From positions 1 through 22,657 of the forward strand of contig DAOWMX010000006.1 in assembly GCA_030642885.1 (NCBI GenBank): a stretch of 22,657 nt of DNA, given 5' to 3'. Both the position numbers and the translations under genes were made by a program. This document shows positions 15,528 through 22,648 of this stretch, one piece after another. Numbering within the stretch: position 1 is the first letter of the stretch; each line of letters starts with the position of its first letter. Below the pieces are notes generated by a model. That model did no database searches, was not told where the DNA came from, and worked only from the letters and a program-made list of their open reading frames with translations. The stretch comes from Anaerolineales bacterium. Its GTDB lineage: Bacteria; Chloroflexota; Anaerolineae; Anaerolineales; E44-bin32.

Positions 15528-18098
15528 ATGAACTCAGCACTGGACAAACTCTCAAAATTCCTTCGACTTGAAACCGAGCGCGGCTATGATAACCGGGCAG
15601 TAGTAGGCGGTCTTCAACAGATGCTAGAACCCTGGGCGGAAGAAGCGAAAGCGTCAAACTTGGCGGATTCGTCCATCGAACTGGTCGTCTCTCGGCTGCG
15701 TGACTACGGTCGGCTCTCCCCAAACTCCCGCTATGAATCACTCCAGGGTCTGTGGAGCCGGCTTCGCACGGCTCATCCTGAGCTCCCTGACGACCTTCTG
15801 ATTAAACCCCCCACCATGGACTCCCCCCCTTCTAAAGCTGCAGAGGTCATTAAAGCAGACATCGGGGGCTCCACCCCTTCAATCGATACAGCGGTCGTTG
15901 AAGCCGATACTCAAGAAGCTATTGAAACCAAAGAGACCCCCCCCTCAACTCCAGTACCGGAAAGCGTTGCTGAGAAGGCAGCTCCAACCGCAGTGGATGT
16001 GGAAAAGAAAGAATCCACCCCGCCTTCACCCCCTGTCGCCCTCACTGCGCCTTTAACCACAGTGCAAGGGATCGGACCTAAGTCAGCAAAGACGCTTTCA
16101 AAGCTGGGCCTGGAGAATCTAGGCGACCTACTCTGGCATCTTCCCCGGCGTTACGATGATTACTCCCAACTCGAAACGATCAACCGTCTCTGGTATGGTC
16201 AGGATGTTACGGTTATCGGAACGATCGAGAAAATCGAGATGCGTGCAGTTCGGGGCGGTCGCATGAAGCTCACCGAAGCCGTGGTAAGCGACGGAACCGG
16301 ATCCCTGCGGGTTACATGGTTTAATCAACCATGGATTGCGAATAAATTAAAACCCGGGCGCGGTATTGTGTTATCCGGGAAAATCGATCAGTACCTCGGT
16401 CGACTCACAATGAACAGCCCAGAGTGGGAGCCGCTCGAACGGCATCAACTTCATACAAATCGAATCGTGCCAGTATACCCTCTGACCGCTGGCGTATCTG
16501 GGAAGTGGCTGCGTCGTGTGATCCACTCGGTCGTTCAGCGTCTGGCACCCCGTGTCCCGGACCCAATCCCTGACGAGATTCGCCAATCTGCAGACCTCGT
16601 TCCCTTAAGCGTCGCCCTGCAACAAATCCATTTCCCTGACGATCAAGACCAACTTAAGAAGGCGCAGCACCGGTTGGCCTTTGGCGAGATGTTCATGCTC
16701 CAATTGGGCGTATTGCGGCAAAAACAGGATTGGGAGCAACTTGTTTCCGAACCCCTTCAGGTCGAAGACCATTGGCTCGACCACTTCACTTCTACCCTTC
16801 CATATACACTCACCAATGCCCAGAAAGGCGCGCTGGACGACATACGTAAGGATATGGCCTCATCGAAACCAATGAATCGCTTGCTCCAGGGAGATGTTGG
16901 CTCCGGGAAAACTGTGGTTGCCGCGACCGCTATCGGCATCAGCGCCGCCAACAAGGCGCAATCCGCTTTTATGGCACCCACGAGCATCCTTGCCGACCAA
17001 CACTTTCAAACCCTGCGCGAACTTCTTCCCGTTTCAGCACAGATGCCTGAAGACTCCATCCGGCTGCTTATCGGTGCAACTCCCGAAGCGGAGAAAAACG
17101 AGATCCGCCAAGGGTTAGAGGATGGCATAATCCAGGTCATCATTGGCACCCACGCGCTGATCGAAGATCCGGTAAACTTCAAACAACTTGGCCTGGTGAT
17201 CATCGACGAGCAGCATCGCTTCGGCGTCGAGCAGCGGGCAGCCCTACGCGACAAAGGACAGAACCCTAATCTGTTGGTTATGACCGCGACGCCGATTCCA
17301 CGATCCCTCGCGCTGACAGTCTTCGGCGATCTGGATCTAACCCTTCTGGATGAAATGCCTCCCGGTCGCCAACCAGTGGACACTCGCGTACTATTGCCGC
17401 GTGAGCGTTCACGAGCCCATGTGTTCGTTGACAGCCAAATAGGAAAAGGAAAACAGGCTTTCATCATCTATCCACTCGTCGAGGGCTCAGAGAAGGTCCA
17501 AACGAAGGCTGCGGTCGATGAACACCAAACATTACAAGAGAACGTCTTCCCTTCGTACAAGGTTGGTTTGCTTCACGGACGCATGCGCCAGGAAGAAAAA
17601 GAGCAAGTCATGGATGCTTTCCGGAAAGGCGAGAATGAGGTCCTGGTGTCCACTTCGGTCGTTGAGGTGGGCATGGATATCCCCAATGCGACAGTGATGC
17701 TCATCGAGGGAGCAAATCATTTTGGACTGGCACAGCTTCACCAATTCAGAGGCCGCGTAGGTCGGGGGGATACCCAGTCCTATTGTCTTCTAATTCCCGA
17801 CCGAGACGATGACGTTGAGAATGCCCGATTGACAGCCATGCAAGCGACCAATGACGGCTTCGAACTCGCCGATTTGGATCTCGAACAACGCGGTCCAGGC
17901 GATTTCCTTGGCACTCGCCAATCGGGTTTTGCACAGCTCCGCGCAGCTCAACTCACGGATATCCGCTTGATTGAGAAAGCACGTAGAGAGGCGATCCGCC
18001 TTTTCGAAGAGGACCCAGAACTTACTAAACCCGAACATGAAGCGCTAGCAATGGAGCTAGCACGCTTTTGGTCTATCGAGAAGGGAGAGTTAAGCTGA
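15528..18098 (+). CDS. recG: ATP-dependent DNA helicase RecG with N-terminal extension
   Basis: RecG remodels stalled forks and branch-migrates Holliday junctions. The product is 856 residues, about 160 longer than the usual ~690. Residues 1-92 are helical and resemble N-terminal extensions known in Thermotoga and Deinococcus RecG. Residues 93-172 are a Pro/Thr/Ser/Glu-rich linker. The OB-fold wedge domain (about 175-330) begins at QGIGPKSAKTL. The helicase core has Walker A GDVGSGKT at 455-462, DEQHRF at 560-565, motif III TATPIPRS and the RecG-characteristic block at the C-terminus (RGPGDFLGTRQSG, QFRGRVGRG). The linker codons contain C6, C7 and C8 runs at 15807-15812, 15823-15829 and 15937-15944. 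The stop overlaps the coaD ATG by one base. Confidence 0.96.
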   Translation: MNSALDKLSKFLRLETERGYDNRAVVGGLQQMLEPWAEEAKASNLADSSIELVVSRLRDYGRLSPNSRYESLQGLWSRLRTAHPELPDDLLIKPPTMDSPPSKAAEVIKADIGGSTPSIDTAVVEADTQEAIETKETPPSTPVPESVAEKAAPTAVDVEKKESTPPSPPVALTAPLTTVQGIGPKSAKTLSKLGLENLGDLLWHLPRRYDDYSQLETINRLWYGQDVTVIGTIEKIEMRAVRGGRMKLTEAVVSDGTGSLRVTWFNQPWIANKLKPGRGIVLSGKIDQYLGRLTMNSPEWEPLERHQLHTNRIVPVYPLTAGVSGKWLRRVIHSVVQRLAPRVPDPIPDEIRQSADLVPLSVALQQIHFPDDQDQLKKAQHRLAFGEMFMLQLGVLRQKQDWEQLVSEPLQVEDHWLDHFTSTLPYTLTNAQKGALDDIRKDMASSKPMNRLLQGDVGSGKTVVAATAIGISAANKAQSAFMAPTSILADQHFQTLRELLPVSAQMPEDSIRLLIGATPEAEKNEIRQGLEDGIIQVIIGTHALIEDPVNFKQLGLVIIDEQHRFGVEQRAALRDKGQNPNLLVMTATPIPRSLALTVFGDLDLTLLDEMPPGRQPVDTRVLLPRERSRAHVFVDSQIGKGKQAFIIYPLVEGSEKVQTKAAVDEHQTLQENVFPSYKVGLLHGRMRQEEKEQVMDAFRKGENEVLVSTSVVEVGMDIPNATVMLIEGANHFGLAQLHQFRGRVGRGDTQSYCLLIPDRDDDVENARLTAMQATNDGFELADLDLEQRGPGDFLGTRQSGFAQLRAAQLTDIRLIEKARREAIRLFEEDPELTKPEHEALAMELARFWSIEKGELS

Positions 18099-18625
18099 TG
18101 GTACGGGCAGTTTTCCCAGGGACATTCGATCCTGTTCACTTTGGTCATATTGACATCGCCAATCGAGCCGCACGGATTTTCGATGAACTCATCATCGCCG
18201 TGTACGACAACCCGCCAAAAAACCTGCTCTTCTCAGCAGACGAACGCCTGGAAATGGCCAGCAGAGCCTTCGCCGATAATGCGCGGATTCACGCGACCAT
18301 CTTCAGTGGACTGATTGTAAATTATTGTCGAGAGGTTGAAGCAAACGTAATCGTGCGTGGTTTGCGTGTTTTCTCCGATTTCGAGCACGAATTCCGCATG
18401 GCCCTGGCAAATCACCGCCTGGACTCGGATATTGACGTCGTTCTATTGATCACCAGCGAGGAGCACAGCTTTCTTACCGGTAGTACAGTAAAGGAGATCG
18501 CTTCTTTAGACGGTGATGTGACCACGCTTGTCCCAGATTTTGTACATACTGCTTTGACAAAACGTTTTCAAGATCTTGGCGACGATGGCCCCAATGTCGT
18601 CCCGATGACGGCATTGCGAGATTGA
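18098..18625 (+). CDS. coaD: Phosphopantetheine adenylyltransferase
   Basis: CoaD makes dephospho-CoA from ATP and 4'-phosphopantetheine, the penultimate step of coenzyme A synthesis. The 175-residue protein has the nucleotidyltransferase motif PGTFDPVHFGH at 7-17 (HFGH catalytic), RGLRVFSDFEHE, and the ATP-binding EHSFLTGSTVKEIA region. The start at 18098 is chosen over an in-frame ATG at 18068 because GGGAGAG lies 9 nt upstream, the overlap with recG is then one base, and the N-terminus VRAVFPGTFDPVH fits the family exactly. The C-terminus runs about 15 residues past the usual end. The recG-coaD linkage is common in Gram-positive and related bacteria. Confidence 0.96.
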   Translation: MVRAVFPGTFDPVHFGHIDIANRAARIFDELIIAVYDNPPKNLLFSADERLEMASRAFADNARIHATIFSGLIVNYCREVEANVIVRGLRVFSDFEHEFRMALANHRLDSDIDVVLLITSEEHSFLTGSTVKEIASLDGDVTTLVPDFVHTALTKRFQDLGDDGPNVVPMTALRD

Positions 18626-18631
18626 GCAATG

Positions 18632-18660
18632 TTGACGCAAAACCCTGTTTGGTGTACGCT
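18632..18660 (+). promoter_or_regulatory. Candidate promoter for the SepIVA-like gene
   Basis: TTGACG (18632-18637) and TACGCT (18655-18660) are 17 nt apart, just after the coaD stop. The -35 is strong and the -10 only a fair match. A leader of about 60 nt would result. Confidence 0.45.
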
Positions 18661-18689
18661 TCGGCCCAAACCTTGCATCCTTGGAAGCA

Positions 18690-18715
18690 GGTCCATCTGA
18701 ACAACGGGGTGGACC
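18690..18715 (+). promoter_or_regulatory. Leader hairpin abutting the Shine-Dalgarno of the SepIVA-like gene
   Basis: GGTCCA (18690-18695) pairs with TGGACC (18710-18715) around a 14-nt loop. GGAGG, the Shine-Dalgarno (18716-18720), starts at the very next base. The stem could stack against or stabilise the ribosome-binding region; no switch partner was found. Confidence 0.4.
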
Positions 18716-18725
18716 GGAGGGATCT

Positions 18726-19232
18726 ATGGATATCCTGCACCTAGTGGATCGATTAGAAGAGCTCTTCAATGAGAGTTTTGCGATTCCGCTGACCAATAAC
18801 GTCGTCGTCAACGAGGATCGCATGCTGGAGATTATCGACCAGATGCGGATCTCGATCCCTGATGAAGTGAAGAACGCTCAACAGGTTATCGCACAGCGTG
18901 ATCGTGTCTTAGCCCAGGCACAGGAAGAAGCCCATCGGACGGTTAAACTGGCGAAAGATAAGGGGGATGACATCATCGCCCGTGACGCTATCGTCGAAGC
19001 AGCCCAGGGTCGGGCTGATCAAATCATCGCTCAGGCGCGAGTCGAAGTCGAAAATATCCGCATCGAAGCCGATGATTACATCATCGAAACACTGGGAGCG
19101 CTCGAACTCGAACTCTCAAATCTAATCGACCAAGCTCGAAATGGAATCGCAAAATTAACGGCTGAAAGACAGGGTTTCGCCGGTGAATTTGAAGATAGTG
19201 TCGAGGAGGAAGAAACAGAGGCAGAGGAATAG
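18726..19232 (+). CDS. SepIVA/DivIVA-like coiled-coil protein
   Basis: The 168-residue protein is strongly charged and helical. Its N-terminal 60 residues (a DRLEELFNES segment, PLTNNVVVNEDRMLEIIDQM, IPDEVKNAQQVI) resemble, from memory, the mycobacterial septation protein SepIVA, which has a PMTAGCVVPRGDVLELID segment followed by IPGELDDAQ. The remainder (about 60-155) is a coiled coil with Ala-rich heptads, resembling ATP synthase b-type subunits and DivIVA. The tail is acidic (EEEETEAEE). The start at 18726 has GGAGG at 18716-18720; an upstream in-frame ATG at 18681 lacks a ribosome-binding site. sepIVA also lies near coaD in mycobacteria, as I recall. Role in cell division is inferred. An annotation as ATP synthase subunit would be misleading. 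Confidence 0.75.
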   Translation: MDILHLVDRLEELFNESFAIPLTNNVVVNEDRMLEIIDQMRISIPDEVKNAQQVIAQRDRVLAQAQEEAHRTVKLAKDKGDDIIARDAIVEAAQGRADQIIAQARVEVENIRIEADDYIIETLGALELELSNLIDQARNGIAKLTAERQGFAGEFEDSVEEEETEAEE

Positions 19233-19276
19233 CCCGCGAAAATCATCCATTGTGTTAAAACGCATTGAATAGCAGC

Positions 19277-19320
19277 GATCGCCCTCGCCAAATTTTAATT
19301 CAAGGCTCGGCGGTCTTTTT
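19277..19320 (+). terminator. Intrinsic terminator after the SepIVA-like gene
   Basis: GATCGCC (19277-19283) pairs with GGCGGTC (19309-19315), with a further GCC/GGC inside, followed directly by TTTTT (19316-19320) and ATTT. It lies between the convergent SepIVA-like gene and pyrG. Confidence 0.65.
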
Positions 19321-19353
19321 ATTTAAACCAGTCGGAAACCTCTCACCTTCAAC

Positions 19354-21027
19354 CTAAACACCTTTATCAGTTTCATCTCCATCTAGTGACTGTTCCGCGA
19401 TAAGTTGAGAATCATCCTGTTTCTCGCGAGAGAGATTGGCAGCTGCCTCAATGAAACGCTTGAAAAGTGGATGGGGGCGGTTAGGGCGTGACAGGAACTC
19501 GGGATGGAACTGGCTTCCAATCATGAAGGGATGGTCCGTTAACTCTACGATTTCCACAAGTCTGCCATCCGGTGATTCTCCGGAGAAGACCATGCCTTTT
19601 GAGTTGAAGATCTCTCGGTAGTTGTTATTGAATTCAAATCGGTGGCGATGACGCTCTTGCACTAGTGATTGCCCATAGGCGGCTGCAGCGATCGTGCCTT
19701 CAAGAAGCTGGCATGGATACAATCCCAACCTCATCGTCCCACCTAATTCGTCGATGCCGCGCTGCTCTGGGAGCAGATCGATAACAGGATGTGGTGTAAT
19801 TCGGTTGAACTCCGTCGAGTTCACATCCTCAGAATCGAACACATAACGCCCAAATTCAATAACCATCACCTGCATTCCAAGGCATAACCCCAGGTAAGGC
19901 ACCCGCTTCTCACGAGCATAACGAGCCGCCGTGATTTTCCCCTCAATCCCACGTGCGCCAAATCCACCGGGCACGATAATCCCATCCGCCTGTTCAAGCT
20001 CATCCCAGCCTTTCCCGCGTTCCAATTCAGCAGAATGCAACCAAAGGATCTCAGCGTCCACACCCACAGTCAATGACGCGTGGCGCACTGCCTCACGGAC
20101 GCTCATATACGCATCTTTTAGCTCAACATATTTCCCAACAATGGCGATTCTGACCTTCGGTCGAGGTTTGCGCTGCTCCGCGATCAAGGACTCCCACTCA
20201 GTCCAATCTGGTTTCTTGCGACTTTCGAGGCCCATGCGAGACAGGACGTACTTCCCAACCCCTTCCTGTTCCAGCAAGAGCGGTATTTCATAGAGAACTG
20301 ATGTCGTGGGAAGGGGGATCACGGCTCGCTCCTCGACATCGCAGAAAAGAGCGATCTTCTCGCACAGGTCATGCCTTATGGGGTAATCCGACCGGGCGAT
20401 GATCATGTCTGGTTGAATACCAATCGAGCGCAGCTCACGAACCGAATGCTGGGTTGGTTTGGTTTTCAACTCACCCGTCGCACCGATATGAGGGAGCCAA
20501 GTAACATGGATGTATACGGTATTCTCTCGGCCCAGATTCGCCCGCATCTGACGTAGTGCCTCAAGGAAAGGTAGCGATTCGATGTCCCCGATCGTGCCGC
20601 CGACTTCTACAAGGACAATCTCTGAATCTGTGGCCGTTGGGACAAGACTGATCGTTCGCTTAATTTCATTGGTGATGTGTGGGATCACCTGGATTGTGCC
20701 CCCCAAGAAATCTCCCTTCCGCTCCCGAGCGATAACCTCAGAATATATTTGACCCGTGGTGACATTGCATACTGAGCTGAGGCTGGCATCGATGAAACGC
20801 TCATAATGCCCTAGGTCCAAATCTGTCTCAGCGCCATCATCCAAGACAAAGACCTCGCCATGTTGATAAGGGCTCATCGTGCCCGGATCAACGTTAATAT
20901 AAGGATCGAGCTTCTGGATGGAAATCGAAAAACCGCGTTCCTTCAGCACCTTACCCAATGCAGCCGCGGTAACTCCTTTGCCGACGGAGCTAACGACACC
21001 ACCAGTCAGAAAGATATACTTCTCCAT
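19354..21027 (-). CDS. pyrG: CTP synthase
   Basis: PyrG converts UTP to CTP using ATP and glutamine. The 557-residue protein has the synthetase domain (1-270) beginning MEKYIFLTGGVVSSVGKG (P-loop with Lys17), the DDGAETDLDLGHYERF block at 63-78, and a class I glutamine amidotransferase domain (about 293-533) with nucleophile Cys382 in GLCLGMQ and His508/Glu510 in SQFHPEF. A non-conserved acidic tail of about 24 residues follows. A strong Shine-Dalgarno, GGGGGAGGT, precedes the ATG on the minus strand. A perfect 10-bp hairpin ends 41 nt upstream, and the Roadblock gene is 118 nt further upstream in the same direction. In several bacteria pyrG is controlled by CTP-sensitive attenuation; whether this hairpin does so is untested. 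Confidence 0.97.
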   Translation of the reverse strand: MEKYIFLTGGVVSSVGKGVTAAALGKVLKERGFSISIQKLDPYINVDPGTMSPYQHGEVFVLDDGAETDLDLGHYERFIDASLSSVCNVTTGQIYSEVIARERKGDFLGGTIQVIPHITNEIKRTISLVPTATDSEIVLVEVGGTIGDIESLPFLEALRQMRANLGRENTVYIHVTWLPHIGATGELKTKPTQHSVRELRSIGIQPDMIIARSDYPIRHDLCEKIALFCDVEERAVIPLPTTSVLYEIPLLLEQEGVGKYVLSRMGLESRKKPDWTEWESLIAEQRKPRPKVRIAIVGKYVELKDAYMSVREAVRHASLTVGVDAEILWLHSAELERGKGWDELEQADGIIVPGGFGARGIEGKITAARYAREKRVPYLGLCLGMQVMVIEFGRYVFDSEDVNSTEFNRITPHPVIDLLPEQRGIDELGGTMRLGLYPCQLLEGTIAAAAYGQSLVQERHRHRFEFNNNYREIFNSKGMVFSGESPDGRLVEIVELTDHPFMIGSQFHPEFLSRPNRPHPLFKRFIEAAANLSREKQDDSQLIAEQSLDGDETDKGV

Positions 21028-21067
21028 CTCAGCTTACCTCCCCCGTTCATAGTTGGTTAAAAGAGAA

Positions 21068-21099
21068 GTGGGGAGGGTTATGTTAGCGCCCCTCCCCAC
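21068..21099 (-). terminator. GC-rich hairpin between Roadblock gene and pyrG: terminator, possible attenuator
   Basis: GTGGGGAGGG and CCCTCCCCAC form a perfect 10-bp stem with a 12-nt loop. Read on the minus strand it is followed by TTCTCTTTTAA, a T-rich but interrupted tail, so it should terminate the Roadblock transcript. Because it lies 41 nt before pyrG it may also lie in the pyrG leader. Confidence 0.65.
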
Positions 21100-21145
21100 C
21101 TGATTTCGAGACTTCCGTTTGAACGGATGCCTGTTTTCCTTCTCA

Positions 21146-21517
21146 CTAGACCAGATTCTCCAAGTCCTCGGCAGCACGCCTCATCTCGAGAAAAACTAAT
21201 CCGAGCTTTGCCTGCTTGCGTGCCAGGACGGTCAGTACTGCGCCATTGCCAATCGAGGTAAGTAGTACATAACCACCATCACCATGAATGTAAACCTCAT
21301 CCAGGCTGCCACGTCCGAGCTCACCGGCGATCCGTTCGCCTAGGCTGAGCATAGCTGCGGACATCGCCGAAACTCGATCCTCTTCTACGGAAGATGGCAG
21401 TACAGCGGCGATCGTAAGACCATCAACACTCACAACAGCCGAGGCTTCTACGTCAGGCGTTCTCCCCTGCAAATCATGCAATCTATCGACCATGGATTCA
21501 TGGGCTGTTTTTTCCAT
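21146..21517 (-). CDS. Roadblock/LC7 domain protein (MglB-like)
   Basis: The 123-residue protein is a single Roadblock/LC7 fold. Visible family features are ASAVVSVDGLTIAAVLP at about 25-41, a central helix (DRVSAMSAAMLSLGERIAGEL), and DEVYIHGDGGYVLLTSIG. Bacterial members such as MglB act as GAPs or scaffolds for Ras-like GTPases (MglA), but no GTPase gene is in view. The start is the ATG at 21517: GAGGAAA lies 8 nt upstream, while a TTG 15 nt earlier has none. It is on the minus strand with pyrG downstream and a candidate promoter upstream. Function beyond the fold is unknown. Confidence 0.9.
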   Translation of the reverse strand: MEKTAHESMVDRLHDLQGRTPDVEASAVVSVDGLTIAAVLPSSVEEDRVSAMSAAMLSLGERIAGELGRGSLDEVYIHGDGGYVLLTSIGNGAVLTVLARKQAKLGLVFLEMRRAAEDLENLV

Positions 21518-21552
21518 CCGAATTTTCCTCAATCAAATTTATGAACCCCGAC

Positions 21553-21581
21553 AGTCTATCACAGCGGAGAATTCTGAGCAA
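21553..21581 (-). promoter_or_regulatory. Candidate extended -10 promoter for the Roadblock gene
   Basis: On the minus strand TTGCTC (21576-21581) is followed after 17 nt by TAGACT (21553-21558), with TG one base before it, giving an extended -10. The predicted start is near 21546, a leader of about 29 nt containing GAGGAAA. Confidence 0.45.
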
Positions 21582-21697
21582 GAAGAATGGGGCCCTATAC
21601 CTACTAAGTGCAGTCCTCACAAGCTTTTCGGTTTCATTCCCCAGTCCCCTTGGTCGGGGACTTCACAGGACAGGAGTCTCCCTGTCGGGCTCCTACT

Positions 21698-21715
21698 AAT
21701 GACATCCATGTCATT
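21698..21715. repeat. Perfect 8-bp palindrome inside the element
   Basis: AATGACAT-CC-ATGTCATT, with a 2-nt spacer, in the interior of the MITE-like element. Confidence 0.6.
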
Positions 21716-21746
21716 TTGAACTGAGCAGCATCCACCGGAAGAGTAG

Positions 21747-21809
21747 TCCGGCGTGGTTTCGATACGCTCCTTACCCTCACACTCAACCGACGCCGGACGT
21801 ATCGAAACC
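21747..21809. repeat. Interlocked inverted repeats, A-B-A'-B' arrangement
   Basis: TCCGGCGT (21747-21754) is the complement of ACGCCGGA (21790-21797), and GGTTTCGATACG (21755-21766) is the perfect complement of CGTATCGAAACC (21798-21809). The halves are directly adjacent and separated by 23 nt, so the two stems cannot both nest; they would be alternative hairpins or a pseudoknot in RNA. Confidence 0.75.
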
Positions 21810-21990
21810 AGAGATGCTGTGGAGACACTCGCAATGACAAATACGCGAAGGAATCTTTATGCTAAGAACGAGATTCTTCGTCGCGGAGTTCATCCTGTGA
21901 AGTCCCCCGATTTTTAGGGGGCGAAGTCCCCGACCGAAGGGAGTGGGGAGCCTGTCGAAGGGCTTCTCAGACTGACAATAAACGGGTTAT

Positions 21991-22050
21991 CAACTCGAGC
22001 GAAGTCGGAAGACTGAGTTGAACGATTGTCTTCAGCAGAAGATTGACAAT
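21991..22050. repeat. Two adjacent imperfect hairpins outside the element
   Basis: CAACTC (21991-21996) with GAGTTG (22015-22020), extended by AGTC/GACT with a 6-nt bulge, and ATTGTC (22025-22030) with GACAAT (22045-22050), extended by TCTTC/GAAGA with a 2-nt bulge. They look like remnants of further small intergenic repeats downstream of rimM; no U tract marks them as terminators. Confidence 0.5.
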
Positions 22051-22071
22051 ATGGTTCTAAATAGAAAAAGG

Positions 22072-22093
22072 GGCAATCGTGATGCTACTCGCC
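22072..22093 (-). terminator. Weak terminator overlapping the rimM stop
   Basis: On the minus strand GGCGA and TTGCC form a 5-bp stem (one G-U pair) around the stop codon, followed by CCTTTTTC. The T run is right but the stem is short. Confidence 0.35.
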
Positions 22094-22648
22094 TTTCTTG
22101 TTAGGGAGCAGTCCCGGGAGCAGGTGGACGATAACCTTCCCCCCCGTCAGATCGACATCACGAATAACAGATTCGATTGCCGGAAGAAGAATTTCCTCGC
22201 CAGTTTCGTTGCGAACAATGAAGACGTCATTCGCACCAGTCTCAAGAATCTCTGCGATTTCACCCAGCGCTTCCCCGCCCTCGCAGCAGACACTCAATCC
22301 GAGCAGCTGCCAGTGGTAGTATTCCCCCTCCTGCAGAGATTCAACCTCACCCGATTCCAGCCGGATCTCCACACCTCGCCACTGCTCAGCCGTATTCCGA
22401 TCCTCACAACCTTCAATGGCGAGAAGGTAGCGCCCGCGATGCAAGCGGATGGAAGTGACAATCGAGGGTGCCGCTGTGTCACCGAGGAATATCTCTATCC
22501 CCGGACGGAGCGATTGGATCTGTTTCGAGAATTGCTCAACAACGAGCCCGCCTCGAATCCCATGAGGACGAACAATGCGCCCGACAACCAGAAAATTCGG
22601 TGATTGCCGGGCGCTTCCCTTCTCAGGTGAATCTGAAGGTCGAACCAT
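22085..22648 (-). CDS. rimM: 16S rRNA processing protein RimM
   Basis: RimM binds ribosomal protein S19 and helps mature the head of the 30S subunit. The 187-residue product has the N-terminal RimM domain with VVGRIVRPHGIRGG at 21-34 and a C-terminal PRC-barrel (about 108-180) with YYHWQLLGLSV, LGEIAEILETGANDVFIV and ILLPAIESVIRDVDL. The ATG at 22648 gives about 15 residues before the conserved core; the upstream ribosome-binding site lies outside the window, so the start is provisional. The usual rpsP-KH-rimM-trmD order is interrupted here: non-coding repeats follow rimM and no trmD or rplS is seen downstream. Confidence 0.95.
   Translation of the reverse strand: MVRPSDSPEKGSARQSPNFLVVGRIVRPHGIRGGLVVEQFSKQIQSLRPGIEIFLGDTAAPSIVTSIRLHRGRYLLAIEGCEDRNTAEQWRGVEIRLESGEVESLQEGEYYHWQLLGLSVCCEGGEALGEIAEILETGANDVFIVRNETGEEILLPAIESVIRDVDLTGGKVIVHLLPGLLPNKKGE

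Larger units (their letters stand above)
21638..21949. repeat. 312-bp MITE-like element with 33-bp imperfect terminal inverted repeats
   Basis: The left end (21638-21670) and right end (21893-21907 plus 21932-21949) are inverted copies: 30 of 33 positions match when a 24-base insertion in the right arm (21908-21931, itself repeating GAAGTCCCC) is ignored. The interior has no open reading frame of note, no transposase, and several further inverted repeats. I saw no target-site duplication. It occupies most of the 567-bp gap between the Roadblock gene and rimM (21518-22084), which otherwise holds only the promoter and repeat features listed here. The pieces resemble small intergenic repeats seen in environmental Chloroflexota genomes, but that is an impression. 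Confidence 0.6.

Noticed and set aside
21492..21719. Short plus-strand open frame across the Roadblock promoter and repeat
   Set aside because: No motif or ribosome-binding site, and it overlaps the repeat element.
21518..22084. CRISPR array or phage attachment site in the repeat-rich gap
   Set aside because: The repeats are inverted, not regularly spaced direct repeats with unique spacers, and no integrase or tRNA-matching core is present.
22079..22603. 174-codon open frame on the plus strand over rimM
   Set aside because: It is antisense to an unambiguous RimM protein, and its translation shows no recognisable motif.
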